Origin: Methylovulum sp. | GTDB taxonomy: Bacteria > Pseudomonadota > Gammaproteobacteria > Methylococcales > Methylomonadaceae | Direction of reading: 5' to 3' | Assembly (NCBI GenBank): GCA_016919605.1 | Contig: JACXTQ010000316.1 | Span: 1 to 7,354 of the forward strand | DNA length: 7,354 nucleotides | Part shown: one piece after another, positions 1-6,151 of the stretch | How the letters are laid out: every line of letters starts with the position of its first letter | How positions within the stretch are numbered: the stretch's first letter is position 1 | Made by a program: the position numbers and the translations under genes | Notes under the pieces: generated by a model | What the model was told of the DNA's origin: nothing | What the model saw: only the letters and a program-made list of their open reading frames with translations | The model's database searches: none

Positions 1-212
1 AATGATGAATTGTCTTGCTCAAATTTTTTAAATGTACGGTACATTCTAAAAAACAGTTTTTTAGTGGCATCAAAATCATTTTCTGGAAATTCGCCAAAAC
101 CTTTAGGCAAACGGAATTCCAATTCATTGTTATTTCTCCTAATGCCAACAAAAGAGCTTAAGTTGCCGATATTTTCCCTTTTATCGAGTTTTAATTCTTT
201 AAAGTTAAACAT
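1..212 (-). CDS. N-terminal part of a McrC/LlaJI-type restriction subunit (partial, tentative)
   Basis: The gene starts at the ATG at 212-210 and is still open at the left edge, giving 70 codons. Its start overlaps the end of the McrB-like gene by 8 bases (ATGTTTAA), and there is no Shine-Dalgarno sequence, so translation is probably coupled to that gene. The visible protein is charged and AT-rich in codon choice. A stretch at residues 21-39 (FVGI, then RLPKGFG after a short Asn-rich turn) resembles, from memory, the start of LlaJI-type restriction proteins. The position directly after an McrB-like NTPase gene is where the nuclease partner (McrC or LlaJI R2) normally lies. No catalytic motif is inside the window, because the PD-(D/E)XK nuclease region of such partners lies further toward the C-terminus. 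That it is a real gene is quite sure; the family is an inference from context and a short similarity. Confidence 0.6.
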   Translation of the reverse strand, partial: MFNFKELKLDKRENIGNLSSFVGIRRNNNELEFRLPKGFGEFPENDFDATKKLFFRMYRTFKKFEQDNSS

Positions 213-1293
213 TTATTTTTTCAATAAAGCTATCAACCTGTTTGGCAAAATCGCCAAACGTAATTAAATTATCGTGATGCTTTGTATTTTCACTATAAAG
301 CAGTTCAATAAGTGGCTTTTTATCCCTATTAAAAACACTATCCCATAAGAAAAACATAAGCTTATTTTGAATGGTCGCTTTTTTTATTTGTTCATCCTTA
401 ATAAAAAAATGCCCGATTTGCTTGTCTTCTATACCGCGAATATACTTATGATTACTTTTGATAAACCTATTTAATTTTTCTATGAAACTTATCCATTGCT
501 CCCTATTCTCAAAAGCGATACCATCTGAACAAATAGATTTTGAGTCAACATCAATAAACTCCCATTCCCAGCGACGCTTGAAAGCGCTATCCATATAATA
601 AATAGAACTATCAGATGTATTCATCGTGGCGATAATAGAAAGGTTAGATGGGATTCTGATGGTTTTATTTATCAAATCTATTTTTGTTCCTGTTAAATCC
701 TTATCTAAGGCCTCTTTCGTTTTTGTTTTACTTTCCTCCCCATAGAATATTTCAAATTTATTAGTATCTGATTTATATTTAACATCAATAGCCTTCAGAG
801 TTAATTCCAATATTTTTGTAAATGCAATTTCATTCACATTAATCGAATAACTAGACCAACCAATATTGTCACCATCATTCTCCCTATCAAGCAGTTGAAA
901 TACAGAGCCAAAAATAGCCGATGAATTACCTCTATTTATCTCATCAATAATTAAAGCAACATTTTTTATTTCAGCCCCGTCTATTTTATTACCTTGCTTA
1001 TCATGGGTTTTAATTATGTTTTTATAGGCTTGCGCCAAAGCCCTTAAAAAATGTCCTTCATAAAAATTATATTCAACTTTATTATTCTCGCCTTTTCCTG
1101 AACGGGTAATAGGCATTAATTTACCGATAAAATCACCATAAGTATATTCAGGGTGAAAAACGGTTTTTATAACATTCTCTGGTGTCTTATTTATATCTAT
1201 TTTTAATTCATCAGGAATGATTTCAGCATCAATTTTGTGGCTTTTGCCCGTTCCTGGGCTACCGAATAATATTTTTTGTATGGGTTTGTTCAT
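205..1293 (-). CDS. mcrB: McrB-family AAA+ NTPase of a restriction system, without N-terminal DNA-binding domain
   Basis: This 362-residue protein is probably the GTP-driven motor of a McrBC- or LlaJI-type restriction system, which assembles into a ring and activates a nuclease partner. Seen in the sequence: Walker A GSPGTGKS at residues 11-18; an McrB-type FHPEYTYGDFIGKLMP segment at 46-61; Walker B LIIDEINRG at 114-122; the McrB signature MNTSD at 224-228; an arginine-rich FKRRWEWEF segment at 238-246; and IGHFF at 293-297. E. coli McrB is about 459 residues, with its Walker A near residue 200, so this protein lacks the N-terminal DNA-recognition domain. An in-frame TAA 19-21 bases upstream of the ATG rules out a longer start. 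Between Walker B and MNTSD there are about 50 more residues than I recall in E. coli McrB. The gene is much more AT-rich than alaS (for example 13 of 60 bases are G or C at 721-780, against 36 of 60 at 3421-3480), which suggests horizontal transfer. It is followed by the overlapping partner gene. The family is clear; the exact subtype is not. Confidence 0.85.
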   Translation of the reverse strand: MNKPIQKILFGSPGTGKSHKIDAEIIPDELKIDINKTPENVIKTVFHPEYTYGDFIGKLMPITRSGKGENNKVEYNFYEGHFLRALAQAYKNIIKTHDKQGNKIDGAEIKNVALIIDEINRGNSSAIFGSVFQLLDRENDGDNIGWSSYSINVNEIAFTKILELTLKAIDVKYKSDTNKFEIFYGEESKTKTKEALDKDLTGTKIDLINKTIRIPSNLSIIATMNTSDSSIYYMDSAFKRRWEWEFIDVDSKSICSDGIAFENREQWISFIEKLNRFIKSNHKYIRGIEDKQIGHFFIKDEQIKKATIQNKLMFFLWDSVFNRDKKPLIELLYSENTKHHDNLITFGDFAKQVDSFIEKINV

Positions 1294-1308
1294 ATTTGTC
1301 TTTAGGTA

Positions 1309-1338
1309 TTTTTACACAGCAAGATATAATTTTGATAA
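1309..1338 (-). promoter_or_regulatory. Possible weak promoter of the McrB-like gene
   Basis: On the minus strand, TTATCA (1338-1333) and TAAAAA (1314-1309) are 18 bases apart and each matches the sigma-70 -35/-10 consensus at 4 of 6 positions. Transcription from here would begin just upstream of the ATG at 1293, leaving a short leader with only a weak AAAGAC ribosome binding site. In such AT-rich DNA a match of this quality can occur by chance. The module might also be read from the alaS operon. Confidence 0.25.
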
Positions 1339-1343
1339 TTTTT

Positions 1344-1369
1344 AGGCGCATGATACATCTAATGCGCCT
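1344..1369. other. 8-bp GC-rich inverted repeat between alaS and the restriction module
   Basis: AGGCGCAT (1344-1351) and ATGCGCCT (1362-1369) are perfect inverted repeats with a 10-base loop. On the minus strand the hairpin begins 15 bases after the alaS stop codon, where an operon terminator would be expected. It is followed there by AAAAATTATC rather than a run of T, and on the plus strand by TTATATTC, so it is not a typical intrinsic terminator in either direction. It could be a weak terminator, a 3' mRNA-stabilising hairpin, or a mark of the junction with the AT-rich module. Confidence 0.45.
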
Positions 1370-1384
1370 TATATTCAGAATTTA

Positions 1385-3994
1385 TTACTTTAACTGAGCC
1401 TCAACCCAACCGACAACCCCCTGCAAAGCCCTCGCCAAACCTGCGGGGTTATTACCGCCCGCCATCGCCATATCGGGGCGGCCACCGCCTTTGCCGCCGA
1501 CTTGGGTGGCGACAAAGTTAACCAAATCACCGGCTTTAATCTGCGCCATTTTGTCTTTGGTGACACCCGCCGCCAAGCTGACTTTATCGCCTTCAACCAC
1601 GGCCAAGACCACTGCGGCGCTGCCGAGTTTGTTTTTCAATTGGTCAACCATATCGCGTAGGGATTTGGCATCGACGTTATCCAGTTTGACCGCCAAGACT
1701 TTGATACCCGCGACATCGACCGCTTGGTTGCCCAGTTCATCACCTGCGGAGCTGGCGAGTTTGGCGTTGAGGCGTTCCAGTTGTTTTTCCAGGGCGCGGG
1801 TTTTTTCCAGCAATTGCTCGACTTTTTCCGCCGCTTTGTCGGGGGCACTTTTCAACAGGCTGGCGATGCTGTTCAGGACGTGTTCGCGCCCTGCCAACCA
1901 CTCCAGGCAACCCGCGCCAGTGACGGCTTCGATACGGCGGACTCCGGCGGCTACGCCAGTCTCGCTGATGATTTTAAAACAGCCAATGTCGCCCGCCCTG
2001 TCAACGTGAGTGCCGCCGCACAGTTCGGTGGAGAAGTCGCCGATTTTTAACACCCGCACTTCTGCGCCGTATTTTTCGCCGAACAAGGCCATAGCCCCGG
2101 CTTTAACGGCCTCGTCTTTGGCCATGATTTGCGCGGTCACGGGTTGGTTAAGGCGGATTTGCGCGTTGACCCGTTGCTCCAGTGTGGCGATTTGTTCAGG
2201 GGTGACGGGTTCAAAATGCGAGAAGTCAAAACGTAACCGCTCAGGATTGACCAACGAGCCTTTTTGCGCAACGTGGTCGCCCAAGGTTTGCCGTAAGGCG
2301 GCGTGCAGCAAATGGGTGGCGGAATGGTTAAGCTCGGTGGCTTGGCGCTGTTCGGCACTGACTTTGGCGGCGCATAATTGCCCGACCGTCAAGGTGCCGG
2401 ACACGACTTTACCTTTGTGCAAGAATAACGTCCCGCCTTGTTTTTGGGTGTCGGCAACGGCAAACACGGCATCGCCTGCCAACAATTGCCCACAATCGCC
2501 GCTTTGGCCACCGGATTCGGCATAGAATGGGGTTTTGTCCAAAACCACTACGCCCTCCGCCCCCGTGGGCAAGCTCGCTACTGGCTGGCCTTGTTGGTAC
2601 AGGGCGACAATATGCACCTCGTCATCAAGATGATCGTAGCCGGTAAATTCGGTTTGGCTATCCAGCTTGATGTCTTGGTCATAATCGGCGCCAAAACTGC
2701 TGGCGGAACGGGCGCGGTCACGCTGTGCCGCCATTGCCGTGTCAAAGCCGTCATAATCAACGGTCAATTGGTGCTCACGCGCAAAATCGGCGGTCAAATC
2801 GACCGGAAAGCCGTAGGTGTCGTACAGTTGGAACACGGTATCGCCAGGAATGACCGTGCCGTCCAGTTTGGCGACACAGGCTTCGAGTATTTTCATGCCT
2901 TGCCCCAAGGTTTCGGCAAAACGCTCTTCTTCTTTTTTCAACACCCGCTCAACTTGGGCTTGGGCATTTTGCAATTCGGGGTAAGCCGCGCCCATTTCTG
3001 CCACCAAAGGCGCGACCAGTTTGTAGAAGAACACATCCAAAATGCCTAGGCGGTAGCCGTGGCGGATAGCGCGGCGGATAATGCGGCGCAAGACGTAGCC
3101 CCGGCCTTCATTGGACGGCATCACACCATCGGTGATTAGGAAAGCGCAAGAGCGGATATGGTCAGCAATCACACGCAAGGAGCTGTTGCCCAGATCATCG
3201 GTTTTCGCCAAGCTGGCGGCGACGGTGAGCAATTTTTGGAACAGGTCGATTTCGTAATTGCTATGCACTCCTTGCAACACGGCGGCGATACGCTCCAAGC
3301 CCATGCCGGTATCCACCGAGGGTTTGGGCAACGGGGTCAACGTGCCGTCCGCCGAACGGTCGTACTGCATGAACACCAAGTTCCAGATTTCGATATAGCG
3401 GTCGCCATCTTCATCGGGGCTGCCAGGAGGGCCACCGGCAATATGCTCGCCGTGGTCGTAAAAGATTTCCGTACACGGGCCACAGGGGCCGACATCGCCC
3501 ATCGACCAGAAATTGTCTTTGGTGGCGATGCGGGAAAAGCGTTCGGGGTTGACACCAACATCGTTCAGCCAGATGGCTTCGGCTTCGTGGTCTTCGGCGT
3601 AGACGGTAATCCAGAGCTTTTCGGTGGGGATAGCCATTGTTTGGGTCAAAAATTCCCACGCATAATGAATGGCTTCTTTTTTGAAATAATCACCAAAACT
3701 GAAATTGCCGAGCATTTCAAAAAATGTGTGGTGCCGGGCGGTATAGCCGACATTTTCCAAGTCGTTATGCTTGCCGCCTGCGCGGACACAACGCTGGCTG
3801 GTCGCGGCGGTAGTAAAGTCGCGGTGTTCGCGGCCTAAGAACACGTCCTTAAACTGCACCATACCGGCGTTGGTGAATAATAAAGTCGGGTCGTTACCTG
3901 GCACTAAGGAGCTAGATGGCTCAATGGCATGTCCACGTTGACGGAAAAAGTCCAGAAAGGCGGCGCGTAATTCTGCGCTAGTCATTTTGTTCAT
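1385..3994 (-). CDS. alaS: Alanyl-tRNA synthetase
   Basis: This cytoplasmic class II synthetase joins alanine to tRNA-Ala and hydrolyses mischarged Ser- and Gly-tRNA-Ala. At 869 residues it is full length (E. coli has about 876). The catalytic domain starts near residue 10 (FLDFFRQRGH) and contains the LLFTNAGMVQFKD segment (38-50), the motif 2 region around RCVRAGGKHNDLENVG (68-83) with FEMLGNFSFGDYF (92-104), and motif 3 GMGLERIAAVL (230-240). The editing domain has the zinc-binding HSATH (557-561) and CGGTH (659-663) motifs. An Ala/Lys/Glu-rich helical linker (about 710-750) precedes the C-Ala domain with GGKGGGRPDM (833-842). The start used is the ATG at 3994; a second ATG at codon 4 fits the family equally well, and neither has a clear Shine-Dalgarno sequence. 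The gene lies 23 bases after the recX stop codon, so it is probably part of the recA-recX-alaS transcript, an order also found in E. coli and other gammaproteobacteria. Confidence 0.98.
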   Translation of the reverse strand: MNKMTSAELRAAFLDFFRQRGHAIEPSSSLVPGNDPTLLFTNAGMVQFKDVFLGREHRDFTTAATSQRCVRAGGKHNDLENVGYTARHHTFFEMLGNFSFGDYFKKEAIHYAWEFLTQTMAIPTEKLWITVYAEDHEAEAIWLNDVGVNPERFSRIATKDNFWSMGDVGPCGPCTEIFYDHGEHIAGGPPGSPDEDGDRYIEIWNLVFMQYDRSADGTLTPLPKPSVDTGMGLERIAAVLQGVHSNYEIDLFQKLLTVAASLAKTDDLGNSSLRVIADHIRSCAFLITDGVMPSNEGRGYVLRRIIRRAIRHGYRLGILDVFFYKLVAPLVAEMGAAYPELQNAQAQVERVLKKEEERFAETLGQGMKILEACVAKLDGTVIPGDTVFQLYDTYGFPVDLTADFAREHQLTVDYDGFDTAMAAQRDRARSASSFGADYDQDIKLDSQTEFTGYDHLDDEVHIVALYQQGQPVASLPTGAEGVVVLDKTPFYAESGGQSGDCGQLLAGDAVFAVADTQKQGGTLFLHKGKVVSGTLTVGQLCAAKVSAEQRQATELNHSATHLLHAALRQTLGDHVAQKGSLVNPERLRFDFSHFEPVTPEQIATLEQRVNAQIRLNQPVTAQIMAKDEAVKAGAMALFGEKYGAEVRVLKIGDFSTELCGGTHVDRAGDIGCFKIISETGVAAGVRRIEAVTGAGCLEWLAGREHVLNSIASLLKSAPDKAAEKVEQLLEKTRALEKQLERLNAKLASSAGDELGNQAVDVAGIKVLAVKLDNVDAKSLRDMVDQLKNKLGSAAVVLAVVEGDKVSLAAGVTKDKMAQIKAGDLVNFVATQVGGKGGGRPDMAMAGGNNPAGLARALQGVVGWVEAQLK

Positions 3995-4017
3995 GATAAT
4001 TAGGTCGGTTAATAATA

Positions 4018-4494
4018 CTAATACTTAAGAAAACGGATTGATAAATGATCGGGCAAGGCGTTGACCAAGTCACCCGGAAAACCGCGCTGCATTAAAAAAC
4101 GGCTACGCTTGGCCCATTCCTGACGGCTTAACTGGGGATTACGGGAAAACTTTTTCTGGTAAACCTGCACCAGCATGTCCAGCCAATGGCCTGTTACGGG
4201 TTGGAGCACAGTCTCTATGGCCTCGGCATCGACCCCGTTTTGCTGCAATTCATAGCGTACCGCGATAGGCCCGTAACCTTTTTGGATACGAACCCGCGCA
4301 TAGCTTTCGGCATAGCGGCCATCGTCCTGCCAGCCTTGCGCGGCCAATTCGGCCAGCACCGGCAGGATGTCATCTTTACTAAAACCTTTTTGCACACATT
4401 TATTGAGCAGTTCCTTACGGCTATGCTCACGCCGTGCCAGTAAACGCAAACAATACGCTTGGATGGCTTTGGCAGTTTCAGGCACAGCCGACAT
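4018..4494 (-). CDS. recX: RecX, regulatory protein of RecA
   Basis: RecX binds RecA filaments and limits their growth and their recombinase and co-protease activity. The 158-residue length is normal for the family. Visible are the first helical repeat (YCLRLLARREHSRKEL, residues 14-29), the typical central segment (GWQDDGRYAESYARVRIQKG, 54-73, then YGPIAVRYELQQNGV, 74-88) and a C-terminal repeat around KRSRFLMQRGF (129-139). The ATG at 4494 lies 3 bases after the recA stop codon, so recX is translated from the same message, probably by re-initiation; the end of recA supplies only a weak GAAGAA as ribosome binding site. Position directly after recA supports the assignment. The family call is secure from sequence and context together. 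Confidence 0.95.
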   Translation of the reverse strand: MSAVPETAKAIQAYCLRLLARREHSRKELLNKCVQKGFSKDDILPVLAELAAQGWQDDGRYAESYARVRIQKGYGPIAVRYELQQNGVDAEAIETVLQPVTGHWLDMLVQVYQKKFSRNPQLSRQEWAKRSRFLMQRGFPGDLVNALPDHLSIRFLKY

Positions 4495-4497
4495 GGC

Positions 4498-5547
4498 TTA
4501 TTCTTCGTCAATAAAGGTTTCTTCTTCGCTAATGTCGTCAGTAACCAATACGATAGGTTTAGAAAACGCTTCCGCCCTGATTTTTTGTTCAATTTCCAAA
4601 GCTTTTTCAGGATGCTCTTTCAGGAAATTTTTAGCGTTGTCCTTGCCTTGGCCGATTTTTTCACTGCCATAGCTATACCAAGAACCGGATTTTTGGATAA
4701 AGCCATATTTGACCCCCAAATCCACCAGTTCACCGACAAAAGAAATGCCCTCGCCGTACAAGATATCAAACTCCGCTTCTTTAAACGGCGGTGCGACTTT
4801 GTTTTTGACCACCTTGACGCGGGTTTCGTTACCGACAATTTCTTCGCCTTTCTTAATCGAGCCAATGCGGCGGATATCCAAACGCACCGAGGCGTAAAAC
4901 TTTAAGGCATTGCCACCGGTGGTGGTTTCGGGGTTGCCAAACATTACGCCGATTTTCATGCGGATTTGGTTGATAAAAATCACTAGCGTATTGGAGCGTT
5001 TGATATTGCCCGTGAGTTTGCGCAACGCTTGCGACATCAGCCGCGCTTGTAAACCCATGTGCGAATCGCCCATATCACCTTCAATTTCGGCTTTAGGGGT
5101 CAAGGCGGCGACCGAGTCGATAACCACGACATCCACCGCGCCAGAGCGCACCAGCATGTCGGTGATTTCCAGCGCCTGTTCGCCCGTGTCCGGTTGTGAC
5201 ACTAACAATTCGTTGACATTAACGCCGATTTTTTCAGCATAACCGGGGTCTAGCGCATGTTCGGCATCGACAAACGCCGCCGTGCCGCCCAGCCTTTGCA
5301 TTTGCGCAATCACTTGTAAGGTCAGCGTGGTTTTGCCGGAGGATTCCGGCCCGTAAATTTCAACGACCCGACCACGCGGCAAACCACCGCAACCCAAAGC
5401 AATATCCAAACCTAAAGAACCCGTAGACACCACGTCAATATCCCGCGATGCCGCGACATCACCCATGCGCATCACCGAGCCTTTACCGAATTGCTTTTCG
5501 ATTTGCATCAATGCCGCGCCAAGCGCCTTCTTTTTGTTGTCATCCAT
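4498..5547 (-). CDS. recA: RecA recombinase
   Basis: RecA forms ATP-dependent filaments on single-stranded DNA, catalyses homologous strand exchange and stimulates LexA self-cleavage in the SOS response. The protein has 349 residues and keeps E. coli numbering: Walker A GPESSGKT at 66-73, the catalytic glutamate E96 in FVDAEH, Walker B VVVIDS at 140-145, loop L1 around EGDMGDSHMG (156-165), loop L2 around FGNPETTTGGNALKFY (203-218), and KVVKNK at 245-250. It ends in the usual acidic tail (DDISEEETFIDEE). AAGGG (5559-5555), seven bases before the ATG, supports the start. It is the first gene of the recA-recX-alaS block and is transcribed away from the cas genes. I see no perfect CTGT-N8-ACAG LexA box upstream. 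Confidence 0.99.
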   Translation of the reverse strand: MDDNKKKALGAALMQIEKQFGKGSVMRMGDVAASRDIDVVSTGSLGLDIALGCGGLPRGRVVEIYGPESSGKTTLTLQVIAQMQRLGGTAAFVDAEHALDPGYAEKIGVNVNELLVSQPDTGEQALEITDMLVRSGAVDVVVIDSVAALTPKAEIEGDMGDSHMGLQARLMSQALRKLTGNIKRSNTLVIFINQIRMKIGVMFGNPETTTGGNALKFYASVRLDIRRIGSIKKGEEIVGNETRVKVVKNKVAPPFKEAEFDILYGEGISFVGELVDLGVKYGFIQKSGSWYSYGSEKIGQGKDNAKNFLKEHPEKALEIEQKIRAEAFSKPIVLVTDDISEEETFIDEE

Positions 5548-5554
5548 TATAATG

Positions 5555-5559
5555 CCCTT
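5555..5559 (-). promoter_or_regulatory. recA ribosome binding site
   Basis: AAGGG on the minus strand lies seven bases before the recA ATG, at good spacing for a Shine-Dalgarno sequence. It supports the start at 5547. Confidence 0.65.
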
Positions 5560-5732
5560 ATATTATGCGTTAGACCCGCCAAAAACGGGGATTGTGAAAG
5601 CGTACCAGAAAGAAATATCGCAAAATCAAAGCCCTTTATTATTACATAGGCGCATGGCTTCGGGTAGCGCTGATTTGTGGGGGGAAACCTTAATTTAGGC
5701 ATTTTTCGAGACAAGGTGAAGCAAGATCGGCG

Positions 5733-5748
5733 TTTGTGTTATCACAAA
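5733..5748. promoter_or_regulatory. Operator-like palindrome TTTGTG-TTAT-CACAAA
   Basis: This perfect 6+6 inverted repeat with a 4-base spacer lies between the divergent recA and cas transcription units, about 60 bases upstream of the possible cas promoter. It has the form of a dimeric regulator site. The spacing between TGTG and CACA is four, not the eight of a CRP site, and it is not an FNR or LexA box. The regulator is unknown, and a chance palindrome is possible. Confidence 0.35.
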
Positions 5749-5779
5749 TAAGCCACACAGCCTTAAGCTTTTGGTATGC

Positions 5780-5796
5780 CCTTATTAATTATAAGG
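5780..5796. repeat. Inverted repeat CCTTAT-TAATT-ATAAGG
   Basis: A perfect 6+6 inverted repeat with a 5-base centre in AT-rich intergenic DNA, directly upstream of the possible rightward promoter. No T run follows it on either strand, so it is not an intrinsic terminator. It may be a protein-binding site or chance. Confidence 0.3.
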
Positions 5797-5805
5797 AAAA
5801 GCGGA

Positions 5806-5832
5806 TTGCTTTAACTTAGACGGGGCTATAAA
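5806..5832 (+). promoter_or_regulatory. Possible rightward promoter for the cas genes
   Basis: TTGCTT (5806-5811) and TATAAA (5827-5832) are separated by 15 bases. The -10 matches consensus at 5 of 6 positions; the -35 is weak and the spacing is short by about two. Transcription would start near 5839 and give a leader of about 150 bases before the cas1 remnant. The palindrome TTTTGCAAAA (5846-5855) would lie just after the start site. Confidence 0.3.
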
Positions 5833-5987
5833 ACTTTTTCGATTATTTTGCAAAAATGGTAATAGTTCATAGAAAGACAGGTGGTAATGTTGCTAAGATT
5901 CACCCCTTACCTAAGAGATTGCAGCTTTGCCGCAGTTTTGCGAGAGGATGAAACTTTGCTAACGTTCAAACACCCAAACTTTACACT

Positions 5988-6149
5988 ATGGCCATATTGC
6001 CCACCCATAAAACCGCCATTGAATACCTCGAACATTGCCGCGTCCAAGCCGCTGACGAACGCTTGGTCTACGTCAAACGCAAGGATGCGGTGGAGCAGCA
6101 TGTCGCCATCCCCTATGATAACGCCATTGCCGCCAACGTTCAGGAGTAG
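5988..6149 (+). pseudogene. cas1: cas1 remnant, type I-F-like, with most of the gene missing
   Basis: This 53-codon ORF starts at the ATG at 5988 and ends in TAG at 6147-6149. Residues 1-45 resemble the N-terminus of type I-F Cas1: ILPTHKTAIEYLEHCRV at 3-19 parallels the family's start, in which a Tyr-Leu-Gln/Glu-His-Cys-Arg-Val motif is followed by a short strand and an IPIANT-like segment (here IPYDN, 41-45). After IPYDN the protein continues only with AIAANVQE and stops, whereas a full Cas1 has about 300-330 residues and carries its metal-binding Glu, His and Asp in the missing part. The final residues may be the native C-terminus, because the stop region also carries the ribosome binding site of the next gene, as in intact cas1-cas2-3 pairs. 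An in-frame internal deletion would explain this. There is no Shine-Dalgarno sequence before the ATG. It cannot act as an integrase. The match is from memory. Confidence 0.65.
6142..6146 (+). promoter_or_regulatory. Ribosome binding site of cas3, inside the cas1 remnant
   Basis: AGGAG lies five bases before the ATG at 6152 and directly precedes the TAG that ends the cas1 remnant. It fixes the cas3 start and implies coupled translation of the two reading frames. Confidence 0.75.
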
Positions 6150-6151
6150 CC

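Larger units (their letters stand above)
5548..5987. other. Divergent intergenic region between recA and the cas genes
   Basis: These 440 bases separate the leftward recA operon from the rightward cas genes. I see no RNA gene, no convincing conserved coding frame and no repeated 28-base CRISPR unit. Present are the recA ribosome binding site, three palindromes (5733-5748, 5780-5796, and TTTTGCAAAA at 5846-5855) and a possible rightward promoter (5806-5832). A -10-like TAATAT lies on the minus strand at 5565-5560, but no good -35 hexamer at the right distance was found, so the recA promoter is not resolved. Confidence 0.7.

Noticed and set aside
2438..3049. Plus-strand ORF opposite alaS (203 codons)
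   Set aside because: It is antisense to alaS and fully explained by alaS codon structure.
3158..3838. Long plus-strand ORF opposite alaS (226 codons)
   Set aside because: It is antisense to the conserved catalytic part of alaS and shows no domain of its own; long antisense frames are common opposite GC-rich genes.
5575..5589. CCCG...CGGG hairpin upstream of recA
   Set aside because: Only four base pairs and no associated T run; too weak to call.
1343..5656. TAGGCGCATG present at 1343-1352 and 5647-5656
   Set aside because: Both copies lie in spacers flanking the recA-alaS block, but only the first is part of a hairpin and ten bases is too short to propose an insertion repeat.
5552..5785. 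10-base direct repeat ATGCCCTTAT at 5552-5561 and 5776-5785
   Set aside because: Two short copies only, one being the recA ribosome binding site; likely chance in AT-rich DNA.
5865..5880. GTTC-N8-ACAG as a LexA box
   Set aside because: Only one half matches CTGT-N8-ACAG, and the site is over 300 bases from the recA start.
5548..5987. CRISPR array or leader near the cas genes
   Set aside because: No sequence of repeat length recurs at regular spacing, and no typical I-F repeat was recognised.
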